Notes under the pieces: generated by a model | What the model saw: only the letters and a program-made list of their open reading frames with translations | The model's database searches: none | What the model was told of the DNA's origin: nothing | Origin: a bacterium | GTDB lineage: Bacteria > Patescibacteriota > Saccharimonadia > Saccharimonadales > UBA4665 | DNA length: 64,000 nucleotides | NCBI GenBank assembly: GCA_021799575.1 | Contig: JAJZAD010000003.1 | Location: forward strand, 1 to 64,000 | Direction: 5' to 3' | Position numbers and translations under genes: made by a program | In this document: positions 50,255 through 59,565 of the stretch, piece by piece | How positions within the stretch are numbered: position 1 is the first letter of the stretch | Layout: the number at the start of each line of letters is the position of its first letter

Positions 50255-50661
50255 TAGTTATTCTCCTTAACTCTACTAGCGGATTTAGTACCGGTGTCTT
50301 TAACTGAAGCTTTAATCTTAGCTTGGCGTTTTTCTCCGTCGATTACAACTTTAATATGCGAAGATTTCTTCTGGTAACGGTTAGACATACTCCGTGCAGC
50401 CGGACGTGAACGCTTAAGTCTTGGACCGTTATTGACGCTGATTTCGATGATTTTTAGACTAGCGGGCTTATAACCGTGATTATAATCGGCGTTTGCTCTA
50501 GCACTTTCAATCACCTTTTTTACAGCGATGGCACTACGTCTCGGAGTATGCTCCAGAATGGTGATTGCATCATTAACTGTCCTTCCACGTACCAAGTTAG
50601 CCACTACCCTTACTTTACGTGGGCTATGTTTAATTCCTTTTGCTATAGCTTGAACTGGCAT
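50254..50661 (-). CDS. rplV: 50S ribosomal protein L22
   Basis: AIAKGIKHSPRKVRVVANLVRGRTVNDAITILEHTPRRSA. Confidence 0.96.
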   Translation of the reverse strand: MPVQAIAKGIKHSPRKVRVVANLVRGRTVNDAITILEHTPRRSAIAVKKVIESARANADYNHGYKPASLKIIEISVNNGPRLKRSRPAARSMSNRYQKKSSHIKVVIDGEKRQAKIKASVKDTGTKSASRVKENN

Positions 50662-50665
50662 TGTC

Positions 50666-50956
50666 TTATTCCTTGTTACCGATCGCTTCTGACTTAGCTA
50701 ATTTTCCACCATGACCTCTGAATTTGCGTGTTGGAGCAAATTCACCAAGTTTATGTCCGACCATATTTTCGGTGATAAAGACTGGCACATGTACCTTTCC
50801 GTTGTGTACGGCAATGGTCCGGCCAACGAATTCAGGTGCAATAGTGCTAGCTCTGGCCCAAGTTTTAACTATACTTCTATCCTCTGGACTCAAGGCAGCA
50901 ATTTTCTTAGCTAGTTTATAGTCTATAAACGGGCCTTTTTTGAGCGATCTACTCAT
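50666..50956 (-). CDS. rpsS: 30S ribosomal protein S19
   Basis: [15 protein letters not shown] ... [21 protein letters not shown]. Confidence 0.97.
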   Translation of the reverse strand: MSRSLKKGPFIDYKLAKKIAALSPEDRSIVKTWARASTIAPEFVGRTIAVHNGKVHVPVFITENMVGHKLGEFAPTRKFRGHGGKLAKSEAIGNKE

Positions 50957-50962
50957 ATTATC

Positions 50963-51799
50963 TTATCTCCTCTTTCCTGTATGCCGGCTACGAACTATTA
51001 GCTTATCGGTAGACTTATTATGCCTGGTCTTATAACCAAGAGTTTTTTGACCCCATGGCGTTCTCGGTGCTTTGGCCATACGATGTCTACCGCCGTCTCC
51101 TCCTCCATGCGGGTGATCTACAGCGTTCATAACCACTCCACGAACAGTCGGTCTAATCCCTTTATGACGATTTCGTCCGGCTTTACCGAGTCTAACATTC
51201 TGATGCTGTTCATTGCCGACTGCACCAATACTGGCATTACATTCTACTCGAAACAACCTGACTTCTCCACTGGGCAGTTTGACTTGAGCTTTAACATCAT
51301 CTTTAGATATTAACTGAGCTGAGCTACCAGCGACCCGGACGATCTTTGCCCCTTTTCCCGGAATTAATTCTATAGCATGAATTATGCTGCCTAACGGTAT
51401 GTTTTTAAGCGGCATTCTATTTCCAGTGTCGATGCTAATATCACTACCTGACTTTAGTTTTTGTCCTTTAACTAAACCTTGAGGGGCAATTACATAGTGA
51501 TACGCTCCGTCAGCGGTTTTTAGTCTGGCAATTCTAGCGCTTCGATTTGGATCATACTCAATTTGTTCTACCGTTCCTTTAAAACCGCTAGGCAGCGTAA
51601 AACTTATTTGCCGGTACAAGCGTTTACTTCCGCTACCTTTATGACGGACGGTTATTCTTCCTTGATTGTTACGTCCGACATTTCTATTTAGCCTAAAGGT
51701 TAATGATTTAAGCGGTTTATCGGTAGTTACACCAGCCTTATCTTGACTAGTCATGCCTCGCCGAGCGTTAGAGGTAGGATTATATTTTACGATCGACAT
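50963..51799 (-). CDS. rplB: 50S ribosomal protein L2
   Basis: NNQGRITVRHKGSGSKRLYR ... RGVVMNAVDHPHGGGDGG. Confidence 0.97.
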   Translation of the reverse strand: MSIVKYNPTSNARRGMTSQDKAGVTTDKPLKSLTFRLNRNVGRNNQGRITVRHKGSGSKRLYRQISFTLPSGFKGTVEQIEYDPNRSARIARLKTADGAYHYVIAPQGLVKGQKLKSGSDISIDTGNRMPLKNIPLGSIIHAIELIPGKGAKIVRVAGSSAQLISKDDVKAQVKLPSGEVRLFRVECNASIGAVGNEQHQNVRLGKAGRNRHKGIRPTVRGVVMNAVDHPHGGGDGGRHRMAKAPRTPWGQKTLGYKTRHNKSTDKLIVRSRHTGKRR

Positions 51800-51804
51800 A
51801 ACAA

Positions 51805-52236
51805 TTACTCTTTTTCCTTATTACGGGCCAGCTTCTTGGGTCGTAGCGCTAGCCGGCCTTTATTCTTCTTATCTTGTTTCTCAAGTTGTTTTGCCATTTC
51901 TTCTTGAACTTTTTCGGCCTGATTTTCTTCTTCCTCGATAGCATTAAAGAATGGTAAAGATTCACCCTTCATTAAACTGATGTATGCCTTTTTATAGTCC
52001 TGATCAGTTCCTTTAATCACCCTGCGTCCTTTATCTGATATGGTACGTCTGGCCTTACCCTTAACATTAACAACCCGCACGGATTTGACCTTAACTTTAA
52101 ATTGTTCCTCTATCGTTTCTTTAATAGTTAGGCTATTGACCTTGTTGTTTACGTCTACTACATATACACCTTGACTGCTTAAGGAGTAGGTCTTTTCACT
52201 TAGTCGTGGTAGAAGATTAATAGGTTTCTGCTTCAT
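51805..52236 (-). CDS. rplW: 50S ribosomal protein L23 with charged C-terminal extension
   Basis: INLLPRLSEKTYSLSSQGVYVVDVNNKVNSLTIKETIEEQFKVKVKSVRVVNVKGK. Confidence 0.94.
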   Translation of the reverse strand: MKQKPINLLPRLSEKTYSLSSQGVYVVDVNNKVNSLTIKETIEEQFKVKVKSVRVVNVKGKARRTISDKGRRVIKGTDQDYKKAYISLMKGESLPFFNAIEEEENQAEKVQEEMAKQLEKQDKKNKGRLALRPKKLARNKEKE

Positions 52237-52246
52237 AATAATTCCT

Positions 52247-52903
52247 TTATAGGGACTTTTTTAATTTCCTGTCTTCCTTAAGCCACTCGGTGATGGTATC
52301 GGTAGCGCTTTTAGTAATAACTAGGGTATCCGCATCTATTAAGCGAGCAATATTTAAATATTTAGCATTTACAACCAATACATTAGTTAAATTTGCTGCT
52401 GCGAGTTTGAGTTCTTTGTCCACCTGATCAACGACAATCAACGTATAGCCGTCAACTCCAATTTTAGACAACAGTTCGTTAAGTACTCTAGTTTTAGGTT
52501 GCTTCAATTGAATATCTTCAATAATTCTTATCTTATTTTCGCTGTTTAATATGGACAAAGCTTGACGGATTGCAGCACGTTTAGCTTTCAAGTTTAGCTT
52601 TTGGGTGTAATTTTCTTGTCCAGTAGGACCGAAAACGATTCCACCACCTACCCATAATGGAGTACGGCTTGAACCAACTCTGGCTCGACCGGTTCCTTTT
52701 TGCCGCCACGGCTTTTTGCCGCCTCCTCTAACCATACCGCGGGTTTTGGTAACAGCTAGATTCTTTCGACCATTAGCTAAATATGAACGATAAGCTTGCG
52801 CTAATAGATCATGATTTATCTTTTTGACTCCAAATACATCGGTATCAAGTTTGAATTGAGTTGTCATTTTAGTTCCGGTTTTAGAGTAAGATAGGACTGA
52901 CAT
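52247..52903 (-). CDS. rplD: 50S ribosomal protein L4
   Basis: GMVRGGGKKPWRQKGTGRARVGSSRTPLWVGGGIVFGP. Confidence 0.96.
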   Translation of the reverse strand: MSVLSYSKTGTKMTTQFKLDTDVFGVKKINHDLLAQAYRSYLANGRKNLAVTKTRGMVRGGGKKPWRQKGTGRARVGSSRTPLWVGGGIVFGPTGQENYTQKLNLKAKRAAIRQALSILNSENKIRIIEDIQLKQPKTRVLNELLSKIGVDGYTLIVVDQVDKELKLAAANLTNVLVVNAKYLNIARLIDADTLVITKSATDTITEWLKEDRKLKKSL

Positions 52904-53517
52904 TATTTAGCCTCCCGAAGTATAACTAAACCTTTTTTGGGCCCTGGAACTGCTCCTTTAACACCTATAGAGTTGGATTCACTGTCTATATAAGCAATTT
53001 TAAGACCTTTAGTCGTAACTTTACTTGCACCCATTCTACCGGGCATCTTTTTGCCTTTTAGAATATGCTGAGGATACATAGATCCGATTGATCCGACTCT
53101 CCGATAACTGCGCCCACCGTGCGTTTTACGACCACGGTGGAATCCGTGTCGTTTGATTGTGCCAGCCCAACCTTTCCCCTTACTGTTAGCAGTAACATCT
53201 ACAGTATCCCCGACATTAAAAATGTCGGCCTTAAGCACGTCGCCGACATTAGTTTGGTCATTGTTTTCATCAATTCGGAATTCTCTTATAACTGATGGCA
53301 TTTCTTTTATTTCTTTAAAAGATCCTGCCAACGGTTTAGAAAGCTTTTTAGCTTTTTCGGCGCCGATAATTAGAGCACTATAACTGTCTTTCTCAACTGT
53401 CCGTTTGCCTATAACTTGATTATTTACGGCAGACAGAATAGTTATCGGAGTTAGTGTTCCGTCGCTGCCGATAATTGTAGTCATGCCTACTTTGCGTGTA
53501 ATTAATGCTTTCATCAT
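52903..53517 (-). CDS. rplC: 50S ribosomal protein L3
   Basis: GKGWAGTIKRHGFHRGRKTHGGRSYRRVGSIGSMYPQHILKGKKMPGRMG. Confidence 0.97.
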   Translation of the reverse strand: MMKALITRKVGMTTIIGSDGTLTPITILSAVNNQVIGKRTVEKDSYSALIIGAEKAKKLSKPLAGSFKEIKEMPSVIREFRIDENNDQTNVGDVLKADIFNVGDTVDVTANSKGKGWAGTIKRHGFHRGRKTHGGRSYRRVGSIGSMYPQHILKGKKMPGRMGASKVTTKGLKIAYIDSESNSIGVKGAVPGPKKGLVILREAK

Positions 53518-53728
53518 CTTGTTCGGATAATTATTGTTTGATTAGTCTTAAATCTATTCCTAATACCTTGCCGGCATCAGCTCATAAACTAACCAGAATT
53601 GTTTAAAGTGGCTTTGAGTCAATTAAGCCAAACTAAATACACCTTCTTTAACTTATCTGATAATTGATACCGTAATAGATTATCAACTTAACACTAAACT
53701 GTCAATGTGTTGAACTTATTACTGCATT

Positions 53729-54055
53729 TTACATTTTGATCTCGACGTCACATCCGGCAGGAAGAGATAAATTCATTAAACTATCGATTGTTTTGGGTGT
53801 CGGTTCAAAAACGTCTATCAACCTTTTATGAACGCGCATTTCAAATTGCTCGCGGCTCTTCTTATACACATTAGGACTTTTAATGACTGTAAAAACGGAT
53901 TTTCTGGTCGGTAACGGTATAGGCCCGGCTAAACTTGCTCCGGTACGTAGTGCAGTGTCTATAATCTGTTTAGCCGCCTGATCTATGACTTTGTGGTCGT
54001 AAGATTTCAGTCGGATTCTGATCCTCTGCTTATTATCGGTCTTAGCTTCGCTCAT
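53729..54055 (-). CDS. rpsJ: 30S ribosomal protein S10
   Basis: [38 protein letters not shown]. Confidence 0.97.
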   Translation of the reverse strand: MSEAKTDNKQRIRIRLKSYDHKVIDQAAKQIIDTALRTGASLAGPIPLPTRKSVFTVIKSPNVYKKSREQFEMRVHKRLIDVFEPTPKTIDSLMNLSLPAGCDVEIKM

Positions 54056-54106
54056 TTTCTAATATTCTACTGGTTTAAAAGTTATCAAGACGTGTCACAA
54101 TACTAA

Positions 54107-55288
54107 TTATTTGACGATTTTAGTAACTACACCTGCTCCTACAGTACGTCCACCTTCACGAATTGCAAATCTTAAGCCTTGATCCATAGCTATCGGTGCT
54201 AACAACTTAACATTGAAAGTTACTGTATCACCGGGCATTACCATTTCTTTATCGGCTGGCAGTTCTACTTCTCCAGTAACGTCCGTGGTACGGAAATAAA
54301 ATTGCGGCTTATACCCTTTAAAGAACGGTGTGTGTCGGCCGCCTTCTTCTTTGGTTAGAATATAGACTTCACTTTCAAATTCAGTGTGAGGAGTAATCGT
54401 ACCAGGTTTGGCTAGAACTTGTCCGCGTTCGATGTCATCGCGTTCAATACCTCTTAATAAAACTCCCGCGTTATCGCCTGCCCGGCCTTCATCAAGTTGC
54501 TTCTTGAAAGCTTCGATACCGGTGACTACCGACTTTTTGGTCGGACGAATACCCACGATTTCGACTTCATCATTCATTTTAACTACGCCTGATTCGATCC
54601 TTCCCGTGGCTACAGTACCTCGACCCTTGATTGAGAACACATCTTCAATCGGCATCAGGAACGGTTTGTCAAGTTCACGTACCGGTTCAGGAATATAATC
54701 ATCCATAGCATGGACTAATTCTAAGATCGAGTCCTCGTTCTCTTTATCGCCTTCGAGCGCCTTTGCGGCAGATCCTCGTATAATTGGACAATTGCGGTCG
54801 TATTCATACTTAGCTAATAAATCACGAATTTCTTCTTCTACCAGGTCAACCAGTTCCGGATCGGCTAGATCCATTTTGTTCATATAAACAATAATGCTTG
54901 GCACACCTACCTGGCGGGCAAGTAATACGTGCTCGCGGGTTTGCGGCATCGGTCCGTCTGCAGCGCTTACTACTAATATGGCTCCGTCAATTTGCGCTGC
55001 TCCGGTAATCATGTTTTTAACATAGTCTGCGTGTCCAGGCATGTCGACGTGCGCGTAATGGCGTTTTTCGCTTTCGTATTCCTGGTGAGAAGTTGCAATA
55101 GTGATTCCTCTGGCCCTCTCTTCAGGAGCCTTGTCGATCTGATCATAAGGTACGGGTTTGTTAACTTCGCTTGGTAGTCTTTTTGCTAAAACTGCGGTAA
55201 TTGCTGCAGTCAGAGTTGTTTTACCGTGGTCTACGTGTCCCATGGTTCCGACGTTGACATGCGGTTTACTCCGGTCAAAAGTGGCCAT
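54107..55288 (-). CDS. tuf: elongation factor Tu
   Basis: [60 protein letters not shown]. Confidence 0.98.
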   Translation of the reverse strand: MATFDRSKPHVNVGTMGHVDHGKTTLTAAITAVLAKRLPSEVNKPVPYDQIDKAPEERARGITIATSHQEYESEKRHYAHVDMPGHADYVKNMITGAAQIDGAILVVSAADGPMPQTREHVLLARQVGVPSIIVYMNKMDLADPELVDLVEEEIRDLLAKYEYDRNCPIIRGSAAKALEGDKENEDSILELVHAMDDYIPEPVRELDKPFLMPIEDVFSIKGRGTVATGRIESGVVKMNDEVEIVGIRPTKKSVVTGIEAFKKQLDEGRAGDNAGVLLRGIERDDIERGQVLAKPGTITPHTEFESEVYILTKEEGGRHTPFFKGYKPQFYFRTTDVTGEVELPADKEMVMPGDTVTFNVKLLAPIAMDQGLRFAIREGGRTVGAGVVTKIVK

Positions 55289-55477
55289 TATTGATTACTC
55301 CTTGTAATAGTTTATGCTAATAATTAAGTTATACTATCGTGACATAAGCTTCAAAGGCTCACGTTGGATATCAGTGTTTGGTAGTATAGATAATAGCACT
55401 ACCTTTGTAAAGTGTTTTAGGCTGAATAATATCTTATTGATATCATTTATTTAAAAATAATGACGTAGTATGTAATT

Positions 55478-56296
55478 ATGGCTCAAGAAGACAGGTCCTA
55501 TTCAATTGCTTATCAACTTTATGGTAACGGTCCATTATCTGAGGTGTATAAGAATCTAGATATGTTGACGGATATAGATCGGAAACTAGAAGCGGTGGGT
55601 AAGATATTGTATTTTGCCGAATCAGATATTCAAACGGAACAAATCGATGATTGGATGGCTGATTTGGAAGATAAAGCCGATTTTATTCATGCAAAAATCG
55701 AAGATAATCTAGTAGAGGCTTCAAATGAAATATCTAAGCAGAACACACGCACAATATCGGGTGAATATGATAGCCTGTCTGTTTTTCTAGGTTACATTAG
55801 TTATCTAGCTCAAGTTGGACGAGAAATTCAACAGGTATCAAATTTAAAGGATATGAGCGAAACAATCGCCGTTGGGGTACTGTCGTTGTTGCCGGGTGTT
55901 CCGATTATTCACCGACCTGATTCATTACATCCTAGGGCAATGGTAATTGGCGATAAGTACCCTAGTTTAAGCATTAGGTATATAGATGCATTTGACCAAT
56001 CGATTGACAACTATAGCGGTATTTCAATTACCTTTTTAGGCAAAGTGGCAGTACGGATGGTTGACAAACCGAGAGTCATCAAAGTCAACCCAAATACTTT
56101 TCTTCGAGGATCGATGGTTATCGGGAGCAACGCAATTAACAATTACCTTGATGATTTGGATTCTCAAAGTAGTAATAATCCTAATTTTGATTACAGGATT
56201 TCAACTCTTATATCTGACTTGGGTATGCTTTACCAGCCTAAAGATAAACATTACGATGACGAGCTAATGGGAGAGATAAACCTTTTCCACTCTTAA
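55478..56296 (+). CDS. hypothetical protein, 272 aa, antisense insertion between tuf and fusA
   Basis: Long ORF on the strand opposite to the surrounding str operon; no competing minus-strand CDS. Confidence 0.75.
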   Translation: MAQEDRSYSIAYQLYGNGPLSEVYKNLDMLTDIDRKLEAVGKILYFAESDIQTEQIDDWMADLEDKADFIHAKIEDNLVEASNEISKQNTRTISGEYDSLSVFLGYISYLAQVGREIQQVSNLKDMSETIAVGVLSLLPGVPIIHRPDSLHPRAMVIGDKYPSLSIRYIDAFDQSIDNYSGISITFLGKVAVRMVDKPRVIKVNPNTFLRGSMVIGSNAINNYLDDLDSQSSNNPNFDYRISTLISDLGMLYQPKDKHYDDELMGEINLFHS

Positions 56297-58383
56297 TGCT
56301 TAAGATTCTTTGCAATTATACCTTCCGTAATATGCGTGGGAACGTCCTGATAGTGGTGTAGTTCCATGCTGGAACTGGCACGTCCTTGAGTCATAGAACG
56401 CAGATTAGTAGTATAACCGAACAATTCCGCTAACGGTACCAGTGCGGTAATTTCTTTGATACCTGACGATAAATCTTCCATAGTTTCTATTCGCCCGCGT
56501 TTGGCATTTAAATCTCCGATTACATCACCCATGAATTCTTCAGGAGTAACCACCACTAATTTCATTATCGGCTCCAGTAATACCGGGTTAGCTTTCTTGA
56601 CACCTTCTTGTAAGGCAATTGACCCGGCAATCGAAAATGCCATTTCCGATGAATCCACGTCGTGGTAACTCCCATCGTATAGCTCGGCTTTAATATCCAC
56701 GACCGGATATCCGGCTATTACGCCGTTAGAAAGAGCTTCTTCAATCCCTTTCCTGACTGCAGGAATATATTCGCTGGGGACAACACCGCCTTTTACTGAA
56801 TCTATGAACTGGAAGCCGGCACCTTGTTCATTAGGAGATAATCTAATCCAGACATCACCGTATTGACCTCTACCTCCAGTTTGACGAATATATTTACCCT
56901 GTACTTCAACGTTTTCTTTACGAATTGTTTCTCTATACGCTACTTGAGGTTGACCGATATTGGCCTCTACGCCGAATTCTCGCTTCATTCGATCGACGAT
57001 TATTTCCAAATGCAGCTCACCCATACCGGAAATTATTGTTTGTCCCGTTTCATCATCCACCCGGATGCGGAATGTCGGATCTTCTTCAGCCAATCTTTGC
57101 AGCGCCTGACTCATTTTTTCTTGGTCAGCTTTAGTTTTTGGTTCAATCGCAATTGAAACGGGAGGTTCTGGAAAAGATATACTTTCTAAAATTATCGGAT
57201 TTGAAGGATCACAAAGTGTATTACCGGTAGTAGTACCTTTTAAGCCTACTATAGCGGCTATGTCGCCAGCGGTTACTTTAGCCACATCTTCCCGCTTATC
57301 GGCTTGCATGCGAACGATTCGTCCGACGCGTTCTTTTTCGTTTGTAGAACTATTAAGGATGTAGCTACCGGCATCGATTTTACCTGAGTAGACTCTAAAA
57401 TATGCTAATTTGCCGACAAAAGGGTCAGTAGCGATTTTAAAAGCTAGTGCTGTGAATGGTTCATTTTCAGTCGGCTTTCTCTCTATTTCTGCCCCGGTTT
57501 TAGGATGTTTACCCCATGTCGATCCGCGATCCATCGGACTGGGCAAAAAATCAGCTACTAAATCTAATAATTTTTCTACAATTACACCTCTTCCATCTCC
57601 TCCGGTGACCGGAAAAAACTTTCCGGAAAGGGTAGCTGAACGTACAGCCCTAGTTACATCTTCATTGCTCATACCTTCTTCACCGACCTCCAGGTATTTG
57701 TCCAGCATTTCTACATCTTCTGCAACCGAGTTTTCAATCAACAACGAACGATATTTTTTTACTTCGTCTAACATTTCTGCCGGAATATCTCTTTCAACAA
57801 GCTCATGATCAGTATAGTCTTTATAGGTGTAGGCTTTCCTGGAAATTAGATCTACTACCCCGTTAACAGATTGTTCAAAACCAATAGGTAAATGTACTGG
57901 AAAGGCTAATCTATTCAGCCTAGCGTGGATTGAATCGAGTGACTTATAAAAGTCACCTCCTGTCTGGTTAATTTTATTTATGAAACAGATTCGCGGGACG
58001 TTATATTTATCGGCCTGACGCCATACAGTTTCGCTTTGACTCTCTACTCCCATTTTACCGTCGAAAACTACTACTGCACCGTCTAATACCCGAAGACTAC
58101 GCTCTACCTCTACAGTAAAGTCGATATGCCCTGGTGTATCAATAATGTTAATTTGATGCCCTTTCCAATAACACGTTACAGCTGCCGATACAATAGTTAT
58201 GCCACGCTCTCTCTCTTGAGCCATCCAATCGGTTGTAGTTTCTCCTTCATGAACGGCACCGATTTTATGCTTTAAGCCTGTCCGATATAAAATGCCTTCT
58301 GTGGTAGTGGTTTTCCCTGCATCTATATGAGCTATAATGCCAATATTGCGTAAGGACTCAATCGGATAATTTTTCATTGACAT
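56293..58383 (-). CDS. fusA: elongation factor G
   Basis: IGIIAHIDAGKTTTTEGILYRTG, DTPGHIDFTVEVERSLRVLDGAVVVFDG. Confidence 0.98.
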   Translation of the reverse strand: MSMKNYPIESLRNIGIIAHIDAGKTTTTEGILYRTGLKHKIGAVHEGETTTDWMAQERERGITIVSAAVTCYWKGHQINIIDTPGHIDFTVEVERSLRVLDGAVVVFDGKMGVESQSETVWRQADKYNVPRICFINKINQTGGDFYKSLDSIHARLNRLAFPVHLPIGFEQSVNGVVDLISRKAYTYKDYTDHELVERDIPAEMLDEVKKYRSLLIENSVAEDVEMLDKYLEVGEEGMSNEDVTRAVRSATLSGKFFPVTGGDGRGVIVEKLLDLVADFLPSPMDRGSTWGKHPKTGAEIERKPTENEPFTALAFKIATDPFVGKLAYFRVYSGKIDAGSYILNSSTNEKERVGRIVRMQADKREDVAKVTAGDIAAIVGLKGTTTGNTLCDPSNPIILESISFPEPPVSIAIEPKTKADQEKMSQALQRLAEEDPTFRIRVDDETGQTIISGMGELHLEIIVDRMKREFGVEANIGQPQVAYRETIRKENVEVQGKYIRQTGGRGQYGDVWIRLSPNEQGAGFQFIDSVKGGVVPSEYIPAVRKGIEEALSNGVIAGYPVVDIKAELYDGSYHDVDSSEMAFSIAGSIALQEGVKKANPVLLEPIMKLVVVTPEEFMGDVIGDLNAKRGRIETMEDLSSGIKEITALVPLAELFGYTTNLRSMTQGRASSSMELHHYQDVPTHITEGIIAKNLKH

Positions 58384-58406
58384 ATTTTTAGTTTATATGA
58401 GTTATT

Positions 58407-58886
58407 TCAACCTCTAGCAAAATGAGCAAACGCTCTGTTAGCCTCAGCCATGCGATGGGTATCTTCGCGCTTTTTAACTGCTGCACCTTGGGAGTTGTAC
58501 GCATCTTGAAGTTCAAGAGCTAATCTATCGGCCATACTCATGCCTTTTCTGGACCTGGCAGATTGAACTAGCCACATGATTGTAAGATGAGTTTGTCTTT
58601 GTCCCTTAACTTCAAATGGTATCTGATAGTTTGCACCACCGATTCTACGTGAACGGGTTTCAAGATACGGCTGAATATTTTTATATGCTTGCTCAAATAC
58701 TTCTAAAGGATTATCTACCTTCAGTTTGTCTGCAGCTTTTTGCATACTGGTATAAACTATTTGTTCCGCAAGTTGTTTTTTACCATTTAGCATTACCCTG
58801 TTAATGAGTCGTTGCACGAGAATACTGTTATATAATCTATCAGGCTCGATTTTTCTAGTTAAAGCTTTGGTAGTTTTTCGTGGCAT
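58407..58886 (-). CDS. rpsG: 30S ribosomal protein S7
   Basis: VQRLINRVMLNGKKQLAEQIVY ... ETRSRRIGGANYQIPFEV. Confidence 0.97.
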   Translation of the reverse strand: MPRKTTKALTRKIEPDRLYNSILVQRLINRVMLNGKKQLAEQIVYTSMQKAADKLKVDNPLEVFEQAYKNIQPYLETRSRRIGGANYQIPFEVKGQRQTHLTIMWLVQSARSRKGMSMADRLALELQDAYNSQGAAVKKREDTHRMAEANRAFAHFARG

Positions 58887-58924
58887 TATCTTTCCTTATA
58901 ATCTGCTTTTAAAGCTCGTGTCTT

Positions 58925-59332
58925 TTAAGCTTTCTTGGTTCCGTATTTACTACGTCCCTGTTTACGGTTATTCACTCCTTGAAGGTCAAGCGTACCGCGA
59001 ACTATATGATATCTGACGCCGGGTAAATCTTTAACCCTCCCGCCGCGCACTAGAACTACTGCATGTTCTTGCAAGTTATGACCTTCGCCACCTATATACG
59101 CCCAAACTTCGTATCCGTTCGTTAAACGAACTCGAGCTACTTTTCTTAATGCCGAGTTAGGTTTTTTCGGCGTTTTAGTTGTTACCTTGATACAAACTCC
59201 TCGTTTAAACGGAGCTTGTTTCTCATAGTTAACAGTTCTTAAGTTATTGACAACTCTTAACATAGCCGGCGATTTACTTTTGTGAGTAACTTTAACTCGG
59301 GGCTTTCTGATTAATTGATTTATAGTAGGCAT
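58925..59332 (-). CDS. rpsL: 30S ribosomal protein S12
   Basis: [11 protein letters not shown] ... KGVCIKV-type [63 protein letters not shown]. Confidence 0.98.
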   Translation of the reverse strand: MPTINQLIRKPRVKVTHKSKSPAMLRVVNNLRTVNYEKQAPFKRGVCIKVTTKTPKKPNSALRKVARVRLTNGYEVWAYIGGEGHNLQEHAVVLVRGGRVKDLPGVRYHIVRGTLDLQGVNNRKQGRSKYGTKKA

Positions 59333-59565
59333 ATAATTATTATTGGCATTTAATCCTATGATGGCCTAAATCGACCATGAACTTTCAATTTTCGCTTTGC
59401 TTAATCACGCTTATTACGATACCTGTCGTAATCAGACTACTAATTAAGTGGTTCGTTCAAACCATTTAGCACTTTAGGCGCTTACTAAACTTATTATCTT
59501 AGTTTGTGTTGCATTCTACCATTTAGTTCCATTCTCTTCAACAGATATTTTGATCTGTTAATAAT

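Noticed and set aside
57410-57808. 132-aa plus-strand ORF
   Set aside because: Antisense to fusA; no RBS or family evidence. Same reasoning applies to other plus-strand ORFs over the ribosomal block, rpoC, tuf and dnaX.
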